Of a stretch of DNA of 64,000 nucleotides, positions 7,438 through 16,011 are shown in pieces. How positions within the stretch are numbered: the stretch's first letter is position 1; each line of letters opens with the position of its first letter. This stretch comes from Candidatus Kapaibacterium sp. GTDB lineage: Bacteria; Bacteroidota; Ignavibacteria; Kapaibacteriales; UBA2268. A program made the position numbers and the translations under genes. Below the pieces are notes generated by a model that ran no database searches, had not been told where the DNA came from, and worked only from the letters and a program-made list of their open reading frames with translations. The DNA lies in assembly GCA_023957315.1 (NCBI GenBank), contig JAMLHE010000008.1:1-64000 (forward strand), in the 5' to 3' direction.

Positions 7438-8904
7438 ATGGCAGAAAGAATTTTAGGAGCAATCGAACCCAAAGAGGTTTGGTACTATTTTGAAGAAATC
7501 ACTAAATATCCGCGTCCTTCCAAACAGGAAGAAAAAATAGCTGCATACATCAAAGGTTGGGCTAAAGACCAAGGATTCGAACTACAAGAAGACAAACTCG
7601 GCAACTTTGTTGTCCGCAAACCGGCAACTCCGGGAATGGAAAATCGCAAACCTGTATGTATCCAAGGTCACATTGACATGGTTTGCGAAAAAAATGCTGA
7701 TGTTGAATTTGATTTTGACAACGACCCGATACAAGTTTATATCGATGGCGATTGGGTAAAAGCAAAAGGCACAACATTGGGCGCCGATAACGGTGTTGGC
7801 GTTGCTATGGGAATGGCGGCAATGACCACAGAAGGTGTAAAGCATCCTGACCTCGAATTACTTTGCACTTTAGATGAAGAAACAGGCTTAACCGGTGCTA
7901 TGCAACTCGGTAAAGATTTGTTGAAAGCTGAAATATTAATCAATCTTGATTCGGAAGAAGACGGTGCTTTCACAATTGGATGTGCCGGTGGTTTGAATAC
8001 AAGAGGCATCTACGCTTATCACGCTGATAATGTTCCCGGTGATACAGTTGCATACACAATTGCAGTCAAAGGGCTCAAAGGCGGTCACTCAGGTATTGAA
8101 ATCCACGACGGACGCGGTAACGCAGCTAAATTTTTGAATAGAATTCTGTGGAATGCTTCCAATAAATTGAATATCCGTGTAGCTGATTTCAATAGTGGCA
8201 ACAAGCACAATGCAATTCCACGCGAAGGTTTTGCAACTGTAGTTGTGGCAAAAGCTGCCGAAGGTGATTTCTTGAAATTTATCGCTGATTTCGACTTACA
8301 ATACAAACGTGAATATGGCTCAAAAGAACCAAACGTTACTATTACAGCAGAAGCAACTGCCATTCCGGCAAGAGTTATGACACTTGAATTCCAAAAGAGA
8401 TTGTTGAATTCATTCTATGTAATGCCACATGGCGTTTACAGAATGAGCCCTGATATTGCAGGTTTAGTCCAAACATCTACTAACTTTGCAATTATTGAAA
8501 CTATGGAAAACACTGTAGAAGTATTGACAAGCCAACGTTCCTCAGTAGAAACTGAAAAGAAAGATATGGCTGCAGTAGTGCAAAATGCTTTTGAAGTAGG
8601 CGGTGCTGAAGTGAAATTTGGTGATGGCTATCCTGCTTGGGAGCCAAACGTAAATTCACCTATTTTAAAACAAGCTGCTCAGGTTTACACTAAATTATTT
8701 GGCAAAGAACCACATATCGAAGCAATTCATGCCGGATTGGAATGTGGTCTTGTAGGCGAAAAATATCCGAATATGGATATGCTTTCATTCGGTCCTGACC
8801 TTCGCGAAGTTCATTCTCCTAATGAAATGATTTCAATTACATCAACAGCAAAATGCTGGAAATTATTGAGAACTATTCTTGAAGAAATTCCCGTTAAAGC
8901 ATAA
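7438..8904 (+). CDS. pepD: Aminoacyl-histidine dipeptidase (Xaa-His dipeptidase, M20 family)
   Basis: A 488-residue cytosolic metallodipeptidase, the usual PepD length. Zinc ligands and catalytic residues are recognisable in order: IQGHIDMV (His and Asp), TTLGADNGVG (bridging Asp), LDEETGLTGA (catalytic Glu and ligand Glu), INLDSEEDG, and IHAGLECG near the C-terminus. The central dimerisation/lid domain carries the GGHSGIEIH motif. PepD cleaves dipeptides with broad specificity, including Xaa-His. It follows the PqqD-like gene by 4 bp, and an MFSD1-type transporter gene follows 135 bp downstream, which together suggests uptake and hydrolysis of dipeptides. Confidence 0.93.
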   Translation: MAERILGAIEPKEVWYYFEEITKYPRPSKQEEKIAAYIKGWAKDQGFELQEDKLGNFVVRKPATPGMENRKPVCIQGHIDMVCEKNADVEFDFDNDPIQVYIDGDWVKAKGTTLGADNGVGVAMGMAAMTTEGVKHPDLELLCTLDEETGLTGAMQLGKDLLKAEILINLDSEEDGAFTIGCAGGLNTRGIYAYHADNVPGDTVAYTIAVKGLKGGHSGIEIHDGRGNAAKFLNRILWNASNKLNIRVADFNSGNKHNAIPREGFATVVVAKAAEGDFLKFIADFDLQYKREYGSKEPNVTITAEATAIPARVMTLEFQKRLLNSFYVMPHGVYRMSPDIAGLVQTSTNFAIIETMENTVEVLTSQRSSVETEKKDMAAVVQNAFEVGGAEVKFGDGYPAWEPNVNSPILKQAAQVYTKLFGKEPHIEAIHAGLECGLVGEKYPNMDMLSFGPDLREVHSPNEMISITSTAKCWKLLRTILEEIPVKA

Positions 8905-8918
8905 TGTTTATCGAGCTT

Positions 8919-8960
8919 ATACAATACAATCCCCTCCTTAATCGGGAGGGGTTCTTGTAT
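8919..8960 (+). terminator. Terminator-like hairpin after pepD
   Basis: Inner stem CCCCTCC/GGAGGGG (8931-8937 with 8945-8951), strengthened by outer pairing ATACAA/TTGTAT. There is no strong T run, so it may only partly terminate. Confidence 0.5.
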
Positions 8961-9039
8961 AAAATCGGTAATTTATATGTTTTGAATGACTTAGTGTCAA
9001 ATTGTAATTAACATTTTTTGTAATTCAAATTTTAACGAT

Positions 9040-10425
9040 ATGACAGAAATAAAAACTTTGATAAGCGATTCGAAAGCGGCTCGCTGGACAGCTTTGGTTG
9101 TTGTAGCATTCACAATGTTTGCAGGCTACTATTTAGCTGATGTAATGGCTCCTCTGAAGGGATTGCTCGAAAATGAATTGTCCTGGAGCAGTTCCGAATA
9201 TGGTTTTTTCACAAGTGCTTATGGCTGGTTTAATGTTTTCCTATTTTTCCTAATAATCGGCGGTATTATACTCGATAAAATGGGTGTTCGCTTTACAGGA
9301 TTAGGAGCCGCAGCCATAATGGTATTGGGGACTGCGATTAAGTATTGGGCTATTTCGACAAGTTCGCTCGACGGGCAAATGATTTTGGGATGGAAAGCCC
9401 AAGTAATGGTAGCAGCTTTAGGGTTTGCAATTTTCGGCGTAGGTATTGAAGTTGCCGGTATCACAGTTTCTAAAGTCATCGTTAAATGGTTCAAAGGGCG
9501 AGAGTTAGCTCTTGCGATGGGTTTGCAGCTTTCTATTGCCAGACTTGGAACGGCATTAGCCCTATCCACATCTCTTCCGGTAGCATTGCAATTCGGGACA
9601 GTATCGGCACCAATTCTAATTTGTTTGATTATGCTTTGTATTGGTCTGATAGCATTCTTTGTTTATACATTCATGGATAAGAAATTAGAAGCATCAATTG
9701 TCGAAAAAAATATTGGTTTAGATATCGAGCCGGAAATTGAATTTCAAATGAAAGATATTTGGTTCATCGTCAAAAACAAGGGCTGGTGGTATATTGCAAT
9801 ACTTTGTGTACTCTTTTATTCAGCCGTTTTTCCATTCCTCAAATATGCTACAGACTTGATGATTAACAAATTCAATGTTGATGCGTATTGGGCAGGTTTG
9901 ATTCCGGGATTATTACCTTTTGGCACTATTTTGCTAACTCCAATTTTTGGAACGATTTACGACCGAAAAGGCAAGGGTGCAACGATAATGATAATAGGCT
10001 CATTCCTGATTACTATGGTGCATTTTCTATTTTCAGTTCCAATCTTTAATCATTGGATATTCGCAATTGTGTTAGTTTTGATACTCGGAATCGGCTTTTC
10101 ATTGGTGCCTTCGGCAATGTGGCCCTCAGTACCGAAAATCATCCCTGAACGCCAATTAGGAACAGCTTTTGCATTGATTTTCTGGGTTCAAAACTGGGGA
10201 TTGATGGGCGTACCTTTGTTGATTGGATGGGTATTAGATACTTACTGCATAACAGGTACAGTTGTGGTCAATGGAGTGACTTCCACAACATACGATTATA
10301 CACTCCCAATGATGATTTTTACAAGTTTTGGATTATTGGCAATTTTGTTTGGTTTCCTTTTGAAAATAGAAGATAAGAAGAAAGGCTATGGGCTCCAATC
10401 GCCAAACATTCAGAAACAATTATAA
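9040..10425 (+). CDS. MFS transporter, MFSD1-like (putative dipeptide carrier)
   Basis: A 461-residue protein with about 12 hydrophobic segments. Landmarks I recognise from eukaryotic MFSD1 are conserved: WFKGRELALAMGLQLSIARL, VFPFLKYAT, and the ALWP-like SAMWPSVPKIIPERQLGTAF stretch. Human MFSD1 has been reported as a lysosomal dipeptide uniporter, so a dipeptide substrate is a reasonable inference, supported by the pepD gene just upstream. A 27-residue N-terminal cytosolic tail with a Lys/Ser-rich start precedes the first membrane helix. A strong terminator follows the gene. Other organic solutes cannot be excluded. Confidence 0.8.
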   Translation: MTEIKTLISDSKAARWTALVVVAFTMFAGYYLADVMAPLKGLLENELSWSSSEYGFFTSAYGWFNVFLFFLIIGGIILDKMGVRFTGLGAAAIMVLGTAIKYWAISTSSLDGQMILGWKAQVMVAALGFAIFGVGIEVAGITVSKVIVKWFKGRELALAMGLQLSIARLGTALALSTSLPVALQFGTVSAPILICLIMLCIGLIAFFVYTFMDKKLEASIVEKNIGLDIEPEIEFQMKDIWFIVKNKGWWYIAILCVLFYSAVFPFLKYATDLMINKFNVDAYWAGLIPGLLPFGTILLTPIFGTIYDRKGKGATIMIIGSFLITMVHFLFSVPIFNHWIFAIVLVLILGIGFSLVPSAMWPSVPKIIPERQLGTAFALIFWVQNWGLMGVPLLIGWVLDTYCITGTVVVNGVTSTTYDYTLPMMIFTSFGLLAILFGFLLKIEDKKKGYGLQSPNIQKQL

Positions 10426-10452
10426 TCACAAGGTTGGTTTGAAATATTTAAT

Positions 10453-10486
10453 AAAAGTGTGAATCAAATGATTTACACTTTTTTTT
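10453..10486 (+). terminator. Strong rho-independent terminator of the MFS gene
   Basis: Fourteen-base stem AAAAGTGTGAATCA with TGATTTACACTTTT (one G-U pair), 2-base loop, T run to 10486. Confidence 0.9.
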
Positions 10487-10712
10487 AAGGCTATATAAAC
10501 CCAATATTATCGAATACTAATTTTATCTGAGTTCTGAAATTTTTTAATTAATTTAGATGTATTGTAATTGCTGATATTTAAGTTGCAATGGCTGATTTGC
10601 GAAAAGAAAAGTTAAAATGAAATATTTTTCATCATAATACGTAGTGTTTTATTTAAAAGATTTGTATATTTTTGCAACTCGAATTTACTTTTTAACAAAA
10701 GAAACAAAATTA

Positions 10713-11678
10713 ATGACCTCAACTAAATTAAATAAAGCTATCAATTCCTTGATTAAGGATTTTATGGGAATTGATGAAAGCGAGATTGTGCTTGTGATAG
10801 CAGACGACTTGACAAAAGAAATTGGAGACGCTCTGTACGAAAACCTTAGTAGTTTTTGTGAAGATTCGTACATGATTTTGTTGAAATCGAACAAAAATCG
10901 AGAAATTTTGCCGGAAATCATTGCTGAATCAATCAATACTGTTGATTCAATCATATGCGCTGCCGACATTCCTCTTATTAACTCGCAAGCTCGACTCAAA
11001 GCAACTCAAATGGGTGTCAGAATTGGGCTAATTCCAAATTTGGATGAGGAATCATTGGTCAGATGTTTAAGTGCAAATCACGAGAAAATTGCTGAACAAG
11101 CTGAATTCTTTTCAACATTGATGAAGAAGACTTCAATCATAAGAGTAGAAACAAAATCGGGTACGAATATAAGAATTCCAATTCGTGGCAGAGAAGTATT
11201 TTCATCAACCGGAATCATGCGTACAATCGGCGAATTTGGTTTCCTACCGTCCGGCAAAGTCTTTGTGTCACCAATTGATGATAGGACTACGGGTGTAATT
11301 CTGATTGATGGTTCGATAGACAAAATCGGTGTTGTTGAAAATCCGGTAGGTGTTGAAGTAACGACAGGATTTATGACTAAAATTTCCGGTGATGGTGAAG
11401 AACCGAAATTGTTAGCCAAAATCATGAACAAATCAGGCAAAAATGCTCGTAATCTGGCAGAATTCGGAATTGGTATCAACCCTAAAGCAATACTTTCAGG
11501 CAATAACATCGAAGACGAAACTGTCGAAGGACACGCTCATTTCGTATTTGGCGGCAACATCGGCTTGGGTGGCAATGTCAATACCGATTTCAGGCTTTCG
11601 ATGGTGATGACCAAGCCAAATGTATTCTTCGATGATAAGCTAATCATCCAAAATGGAAAGATAAAAAAACCGGTTTAA
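10713..11678 (+). CDS. M29-type aminopeptidase-like protein
   Basis: About 321 residues from the ATG at 10713; an upstream GTG (10644) is in frame, but a promoter-like TATTTTTG (10667-10674) lies inside that extension, so I prefer the ATG. The C-terminal region has the M29/aminopeptidase T signature: a conserved Glu-Gly-His-Ala-His segment (ETVEGHAHFVFG), a Gly-rich NIGLGGNVNTDF stretch and a late V-T/D-P pattern. M29 enzymes are two-metal exopeptidases. It is unusually short for M29 (~410 residues) and the N-terminal half is divergent, so it may belong to the related dihydroxypyridine-dioxygenase/amidase-like branch. Terminators flank it on both sides, so it is monocistronic. Confidence 0.65.
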   Translation: MTSTKLNKAINSLIKDFMGIDESEIVLVIADDLTKEIGDALYENLSSFCEDSYMILLKSNKNREILPEIIAESINTVDSIICAADIPLINSQARLKATQMGVRIGLIPNLDEESLVRCLSANHEKIAEQAEFFSTLMKKTSIIRVETKSGTNIRIPIRGREVFSSTGIMRTIGEFGFLPSGKVFVSPIDDRTTGVILIDGSIDKIGVVENPVGVEVTTGFMTKISGDGEEPKLLAKIMNKSGKNARNLAEFGIGINPKAILSGNNIEDETVEGHAHFVFGGNIGLGGNVNTDFRLSMVMTKPNVFFDDKLIIQNGKIKKPV

Positions 11679-11692
11679 CATAAAATTAACTG

Positions 11693-11720
11693 AAAACGGC
11701 TCATTGAGTCGTTTTTTTTT
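11693..11720 (+). terminator. Rho-independent terminator after the M29-like gene
   Basis: Stem AAAACGGCTCA/TGAGTCGTTTT with one G-U pair and a run of ten T. Confidence 0.9.
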
Positions 11721-11775
11721 GTGCTATTATTAGTTTACTTTTACAAAAGCTTTGTAAATATATTTGAGTTAACTT

Positions 11776-13455
11776 ATGCGTTTTTTACTTTTCATTACGA
11801 TTTTTTGGGCTTACGTCAGTGTAGCCTTTGCTTCGCAACTACAGATTCAAGTAGTTGATGAAATTGATTTAGGTACGATAGTATCAGGAGTCGAATATGA
11901 AATTTCTGTCGGAGTAACTAATACTTCGGTAATGGATGCAAAAATCACTTCAATTAAAGCATTTGCAACTATGGATACTGTTTCACCGATTTACCGTTCA
12001 ATCAACTCTGCCGCCAATTCCACATCCTATATATTATACAAATTCACGCCAACCCATAACATTGATTACGAAATTTATCTCTACAACCTTGTCGAACATT
12101 GGGATAATGCCTATCCTGTGGCTACAAGAGTAATTGCCAAAGTAACGCACGCAAACCAAGGTGTATATGATTTCACGAATAATCTTTGGGGAAGTGATTT
12201 GCTTGCCTCATTATCCTCATACTTAAAGAATCATACCAGCTTTACATACAAAAAAGCTCGTGAATTGCTTTGGACATCATTCGATAATGATAATGGAACA
12301 GTTGAGTGTATTTATACCGGAAAGACAGTTCAGGTGGTGGGTGAACCTGATTTTGCGGAATTGGACAAAAGTGGTTTCAATACTGAACATTCTTGGCCCC
12401 GCTCATATGGCTCCGATTACGAACCACCTTTGAGCGATATGAATCATATTTTTCCAAGTTCTAAGACTGCTAACGACAGAAGAGCAAATTTCCCCTATAA
12501 TTATGTAACCGGGCAAATAAGTTGGCAAGACGGTGGCTCGAAACTTGGTATTGACGCTATAGGCAAAACAGCTTTCGAACCACGCAATGAAGTTAAAGGA
12601 AACATCGCCAGAGCATTGCTATATTTTGCTCTTCGTTATGATAACCCATTCAAATTTTTAGATGCTCAAGAAGCAGTTCTGAGAGAATGGGTGATCCTTG
12701 ACCCACCTGACGAAAAGGAAATGAGACGAAATGATTCGATAGCTTCTTATCAACTAAAACGCAACCCATTTATTGACCATCCATCATTCTTAGAGCGAAT
12801 TTATTCAATAAGTTCCGACCCGAACTTTGAATTGATTGCGGAACCAAATCAAATTGGTACAAACTTTACCATTAATATTAACACAATTGATGAAAAATTG
12901 TTTATGAGCTTGTGGGTTCATAACCAAGGCAACGGCGACGTTGAAGTAGAATCTGTCAGACTTAATTACCCGGATTACTTGATACCGTTTATCGATCAAA
13001 TGATATCTTCTGATAAGACTATCTTGGCTAAAAGTAATAAAAGAGCAGCATTTGAACTGTTTAAGCCTGAATATTTAGAAAGCAACTCGACAATAACAGC
13101 TACGGTTACACTAAGTGATGATTCGTTTTTTACGTGGGATATTGAATTGATTGATGGGCTGACAAGTGTTGAAAATTATTATGAGTCGGAATCTTTCAAT
13201 TTTGAAATTTTTCCCAATCCTTCATCGAGCAGTTTAACAATCAAAACTGACATCGAATTGGAATTAGTCAAAGAGATTTCGATTCATGATGTGAATGGCA
13301 AATTGATTGATAAAAGCCTGTATCAAATTGAAATTACAGACAATCGAAACATTTTTCTTGATACAAAAAAACTAAAATCATTTGGAAACGTTTTTATTAT
13401 AAGATTTGTAGGTAGCAAATTTAATGTTTCTAAGAAATTTATTATAATTGAATAG
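11776..13455 (+). CDS. Secreted endonuclease I with T9SS C-terminal domain
   Basis: A 559-residue exported nuclease. Residues 1-19 are a signal peptide. Residues ~22-130 form a beta-rich domain. The endonuclease I domain (~130-340) has FNTEHSWPRS and DMNHIFPS, containing the Mg-binding and catalytic His/Asn residues, and ends with SYQLKRNPFIDHP. A second beta domain follows, and the last ~85 residues, beginning FEIFPNPSSSSLTIKT, are a T9SS type A sorting domain. The product is probably surface-attached or released and degrades extracellular DNA for nutrients. The TPR gene starts 8 bp downstream and is likely co-transcribed. Confidence 0.93.
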   Translation: MRFLLFITIFWAYVSVAFASQLQIQVVDEIDLGTIVSGVEYEISVGVTNTSVMDAKITSIKAFATMDTVSPIYRSINSAANSTSYILYKFTPTHNIDYEIYLYNLVEHWDNAYPVATRVIAKVTHANQGVYDFTNNLWGSDLLASLSSYLKNHTSFTYKKARELLWTSFDNDNGTVECIYTGKTVQVVGEPDFAELDKSGFNTEHSWPRSYGSDYEPPLSDMNHIFPSSKTANDRRANFPYNYVTGQISWQDGGSKLGIDAIGKTAFEPRNEVKGNIARALLYFALRYDNPFKFLDAQEAVLREWVILDPPDEKEMRRNDSIASYQLKRNPFIDHPSFLERIYSISSDPNFELIAEPNQIGTNFTININTIDEKLFMSLWVHNQGNGDVEVESVRLNYPDYLIPFIDQMISSDKTILAKSNKRAAFELFKPEYLESNSTITATVTLSDDSFFTWDIELIDGLTSVENYYESESFNFEIFPNPSSSSLTIKTDIELELVKEISIHDVNGKLIDKSLYQIEITDNRNIFLDTKKLKSFGNVFIIRFVGSKFNVSKKFIIIE

Positions 13456-13463
13456 GTTAAATA

Positions 13464-14900
13464 ATGAGCTTTTACGATTTTGACGATGAATTTGATGATG
13501 ACTTCGAGAATATGGAGGAGCAACTTCATTTTTACTTGAATAATCTTCGTTCTTCACGCAAAAATAGTGAACATATACCTCCGTTCGATGCTCTGGAATC
13601 GCTTGTAGAGTATTGTATCTCTACAGACCAACTGAAAGAAGCACTCGAATTTTGTGACCTATGGATAGAGCTTATTCCAAATTCTTCCGATGCTTATAAT
13701 AAAAAAGCTTTTATCTTATCAAACTTGGATATGAATGACGACGCTCTCAAATACGTTGAGAAAGCATTGTCCTACAACCCATTCGACCCCGATGCCAATT
13801 TGAATAAAGCCATGATTTTAGAGCAATCCGGCGACCCCAAATCAGCTCTCAAGCAAATCGAAAGCATACTCATGCTGGACCCCTCCAACGAAGATGCACT
13901 ATTCCAAAAAGCGATGGTATTGCAATCTCTCGGTATCTTCAACGACAGTATCCAAATCTTAGACTATCTCAAAGATTCCGAGTATTATGGTGCCGAAGTC
14001 ATGCAAGAAATTGCGTATTGCTATAATTGCTTGAACGATTTTGATAAATCGGTGCTATATTTCAACAAAGCGATTGACGAATCTCCTTATGATGAACATC
14101 TATGGTATAACTTAGGTGTGATTTATAACAGCAAAAGGATGTACCATCAAGCAATCGAATCATATGAAATGGCATTAGTAATCAATGAAGATTTCTTCTC
14201 TGCATGGTACAACAAAGCAAATTCATACGCATCTATTGGCAGACTTGCTGATGCAATTGAATGTTTTAAAGAAGCATTAAGAGTCGTACCCGACGATGTT
14301 GATACAATGCACAATTTGGCAAGTGTTTACGGAGATAACAACCAATATATTAGTGCTATAGAACATTTTAGCAAAGCATTGGAATTAGACCCTGAAAATT
14401 TCGAGTCATATTTTGGACGTGGAATATGTTACGATGCTATCGAAAAATTTGATTCCGCTATGGAAGATTATGATAAAGTGCTTGATGCATTCCCAAATTA
14501 TGCCGAAGTTTTGTACGCAAAAGCAGATTTGTTGTTCAATATGGGCAAAATCGAACAATCTGTGAAGTATTACCAAGATTCATTCGAATCCGATTCTACA
14601 AACACAGAAGCATTGTTGGATTGCGCCTCAGCCTATTACGAACTTAATGATTTCGATAGAGCATTCGATTTGACTTCTTTATATATACAAGTAGAGCCCG
14701 AAGCAGTTGACGGCTATTACTTGAAAGCCAAAATACTTGCTATTCGTGGCTTATTGAAAGATTCGCAAAAAGAATTGGCATTAGCATTCAAGCTTGACAA
14801 ACTCAAATTATACCAATACCTCTCAGAATTCCCCGAAATCGTTGAAAACTTCGAAAAATTCAACTCTCAAATACTCAAACAAGTCTTTAATACTAAGTAG
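13464..14900 (+). CDS. Tetratricopeptide repeat protein
   Basis: A 478-residue cytosolic protein with a highly acidic start (DFDDEFDDDFENMEE) and about eleven to twelve TPR units from residue ~45 to the end. The units show the W-x-N-x-A-x-x-Y/A-x-x-x-x-x-x-x-A-x-x-x-F pattern, for example LWYNLGVIYNSKRMYHQAIE and AWYNKANSYASIGRLADAIE. There is no signal peptide or membrane segment. TPR arrays are protein-interaction scaffolds; the partner is unknown. It lies 8 bp after the secreted nuclease gene. Confidence 0.9.
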   Translation: MSFYDFDDEFDDDFENMEEQLHFYLNNLRSSRKNSEHIPPFDALESLVEYCISTDQLKEALEFCDLWIELIPNSSDAYNKKAFILSNLDMNDDALKYVEKALSYNPFDPDANLNKAMILEQSGDPKSALKQIESILMLDPSNEDALFQKAMVLQSLGIFNDSIQILDYLKDSEYYGAEVMQEIAYCYNCLNDFDKSVLYFNKAIDESPYDEHLWYNLGVIYNSKRMYHQAIESYEMALVINEDFFSAWYNKANSYASIGRLADAIECFKEALRVVPDDVDTMHNLASVYGDNNQYISAIEHFSKALELDPENFESYFGRGICYDAIEKFDSAMEDYDKVLDAFPNYAEVLYAKADLLFNMGKIEQSVKYYQDSFESDSTNTEALLDCASAYYELNDFDRAFDLTSLYIQVEPEAVDGYYLKAKILAIRGLLKDSQKELALAFKLDKLKLYQYLSEFPEIVENFEKFNSQILKQVFNTK

Positions 14901-14998
14901 TAATATATTTCAATCAAAGTTTGTTGACATTAACATTTTATTTAATGTGACATAAACTTGCGTTATAGTTACAAAAATTACATTATTTTCCATTTTTT

Positions 14999-15028
14999 CT
15001 TGGTTATTAACAAATTTTCATGTAATTT
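14999..15028 (+). promoter_or_regulatory. Putative promoter of the ferredoxin-NrfD-cytochrome operon
   Basis: CTTG, 19 bases, then TAATTTGG, one mismatch in the -33 box and close to TAnnTTTG in the -7 box. It ends 75 bp before the first start codon in the 202-bp gap after the TPR gene. Confidence 0.45.
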
Positions 15029-15102
15029 GGAATAGAATTTTTATGCTTTTTTGTGACAATTATTTTTATTCGTGCATTAAACTATAATAAAGGGTTTTGC
15101 AA

Positions 15103-16011
15103 ATGGTAGATAAAAACAGAAGAAACTTCTTCAAAACGAGTGCACTATTAGGAACCGTTGCACTTGGTGCAAGTTCGACAGCAAAGGCAGCTCCTGAGAA
15201 CATTCTTTCTGATGACAGAAAAGGCGTCTTAGTGGACATAACGCATTGCATTGGTTGCAGAAGTTGTGAATGGGCTTGCCAAACAGCTCATGATTTACCA
15301 GCTGATAATATTCATGATTACCATGACAGAGAGGTTTTCAAAGAGTTCAGAAGACCCAGCAATGACTCATATACAGTTGTAAATGAGTTCGAGAATCCAA
15401 ATAATGAATTGCTTCCCATTAATGTGAAATATCAATGTATGCACTGTGACCGTCCGGCATGTGTTTCAGCTTGTATAGTTGGTGCTTTCACTAAAAAAGA
15501 GGACGGAAGTGTAGTTTGGAACACTGACATGTGCATTGGTTGCCGTTATTGTATGGTAGCGTGTCCCTTCCAAATTCCTACATTTGACTATCACAAGGCT
15601 ATTCAGCCTGATATTCACAAGTGTGATTTTTGCTACAACCGCACCCAAGAAGGTAAACTCCCTGCATGTGTTGAAATTTGCCCGGTCGAAGCCTTGGTTT
15701 ATGGACCAAGAACAGAATTAATTCGAGTGGCAAGACACAGAATCAGAAGAACTCCTAAAAAATATCTCGAACATATTTACGGCGAAGATGAAGTCGGCGG
15801 AACATCATGGGTTTACTTATCCGGTGTTGACTTCCAGACTTTAAAATTCCCCAAACATGGCACTCGCACTGCCCCGGGTGTATCGGAATCAATCCAACAC
15901 GGATTATTTGCATACTTTGTCCCGCCTATTGCTCTATATGCGTGGTTAGGTGGAATAATGTGGGTTAGTAAACGTAAGAATGCAAAACTAGAAATCGAGG
16001 AGAAGATATAA
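15103..16011 (+). CDS. Tat-exported HybA/HmcB-like ferredoxin with four [4Fe-4S] clusters
   Basis: A 302-residue protein from the ATG at 15103 (a TTG two codons upstream is less likely). The N-terminus has a Tat-type signal (NRRNFFK then a hydrophobic stretch to Ala-Lys-Ala). Sixteen cysteines in four groups (CIGCRSCEWAC, CMHCDRPACVSAC, CIGCRYCMVAC, CDFC...CVEICP) bind four [4Fe-4S] clusters. A C-terminal hydrophobic helix (YFVPPIALYAWLGGIMWV) anchors it to the membrane, as in HybA. It should face the periplasm and pass electrons between the NrfD subunit and the multihaem cytochrome encoded next. Its stop overlaps the nrfD-like start by 1 bp (TAATG). Confidence 0.9.
   Translation: MVDKNRRNFFKTSALLGTVALGASSTAKAAPENILSDDRKGVLVDITHCIGCRSCEWACQTAHDLPADNIHDYHDREVFKEFRRPSNDSYTVVNEFENPNNELLPINVKYQCMHCDRPACVSACIVGAFTKKEDGSVVWNTDMCIGCRYCMVACPFQIPTFDYHKAIQPDIHKCDFCYNRTQEGKLPACVEICPVEALVYGPRTELIRVARHRIRRTPKKYLEHIYGEDEVGGTSWVYLSGVDFQTLKFPKHGTRTAPGVSESIQHGLFAYFVPPIALYAWLGGIMWVSKRKNAKLEIEEKI

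Noticed and set aside
10644..10712. Extended N-terminus of the M29-like protein from a GTG
   Set aside because: The extension contains a TATTTTTG promoter-like box and is not conserved-looking; the ATG at 10713 is preferred.
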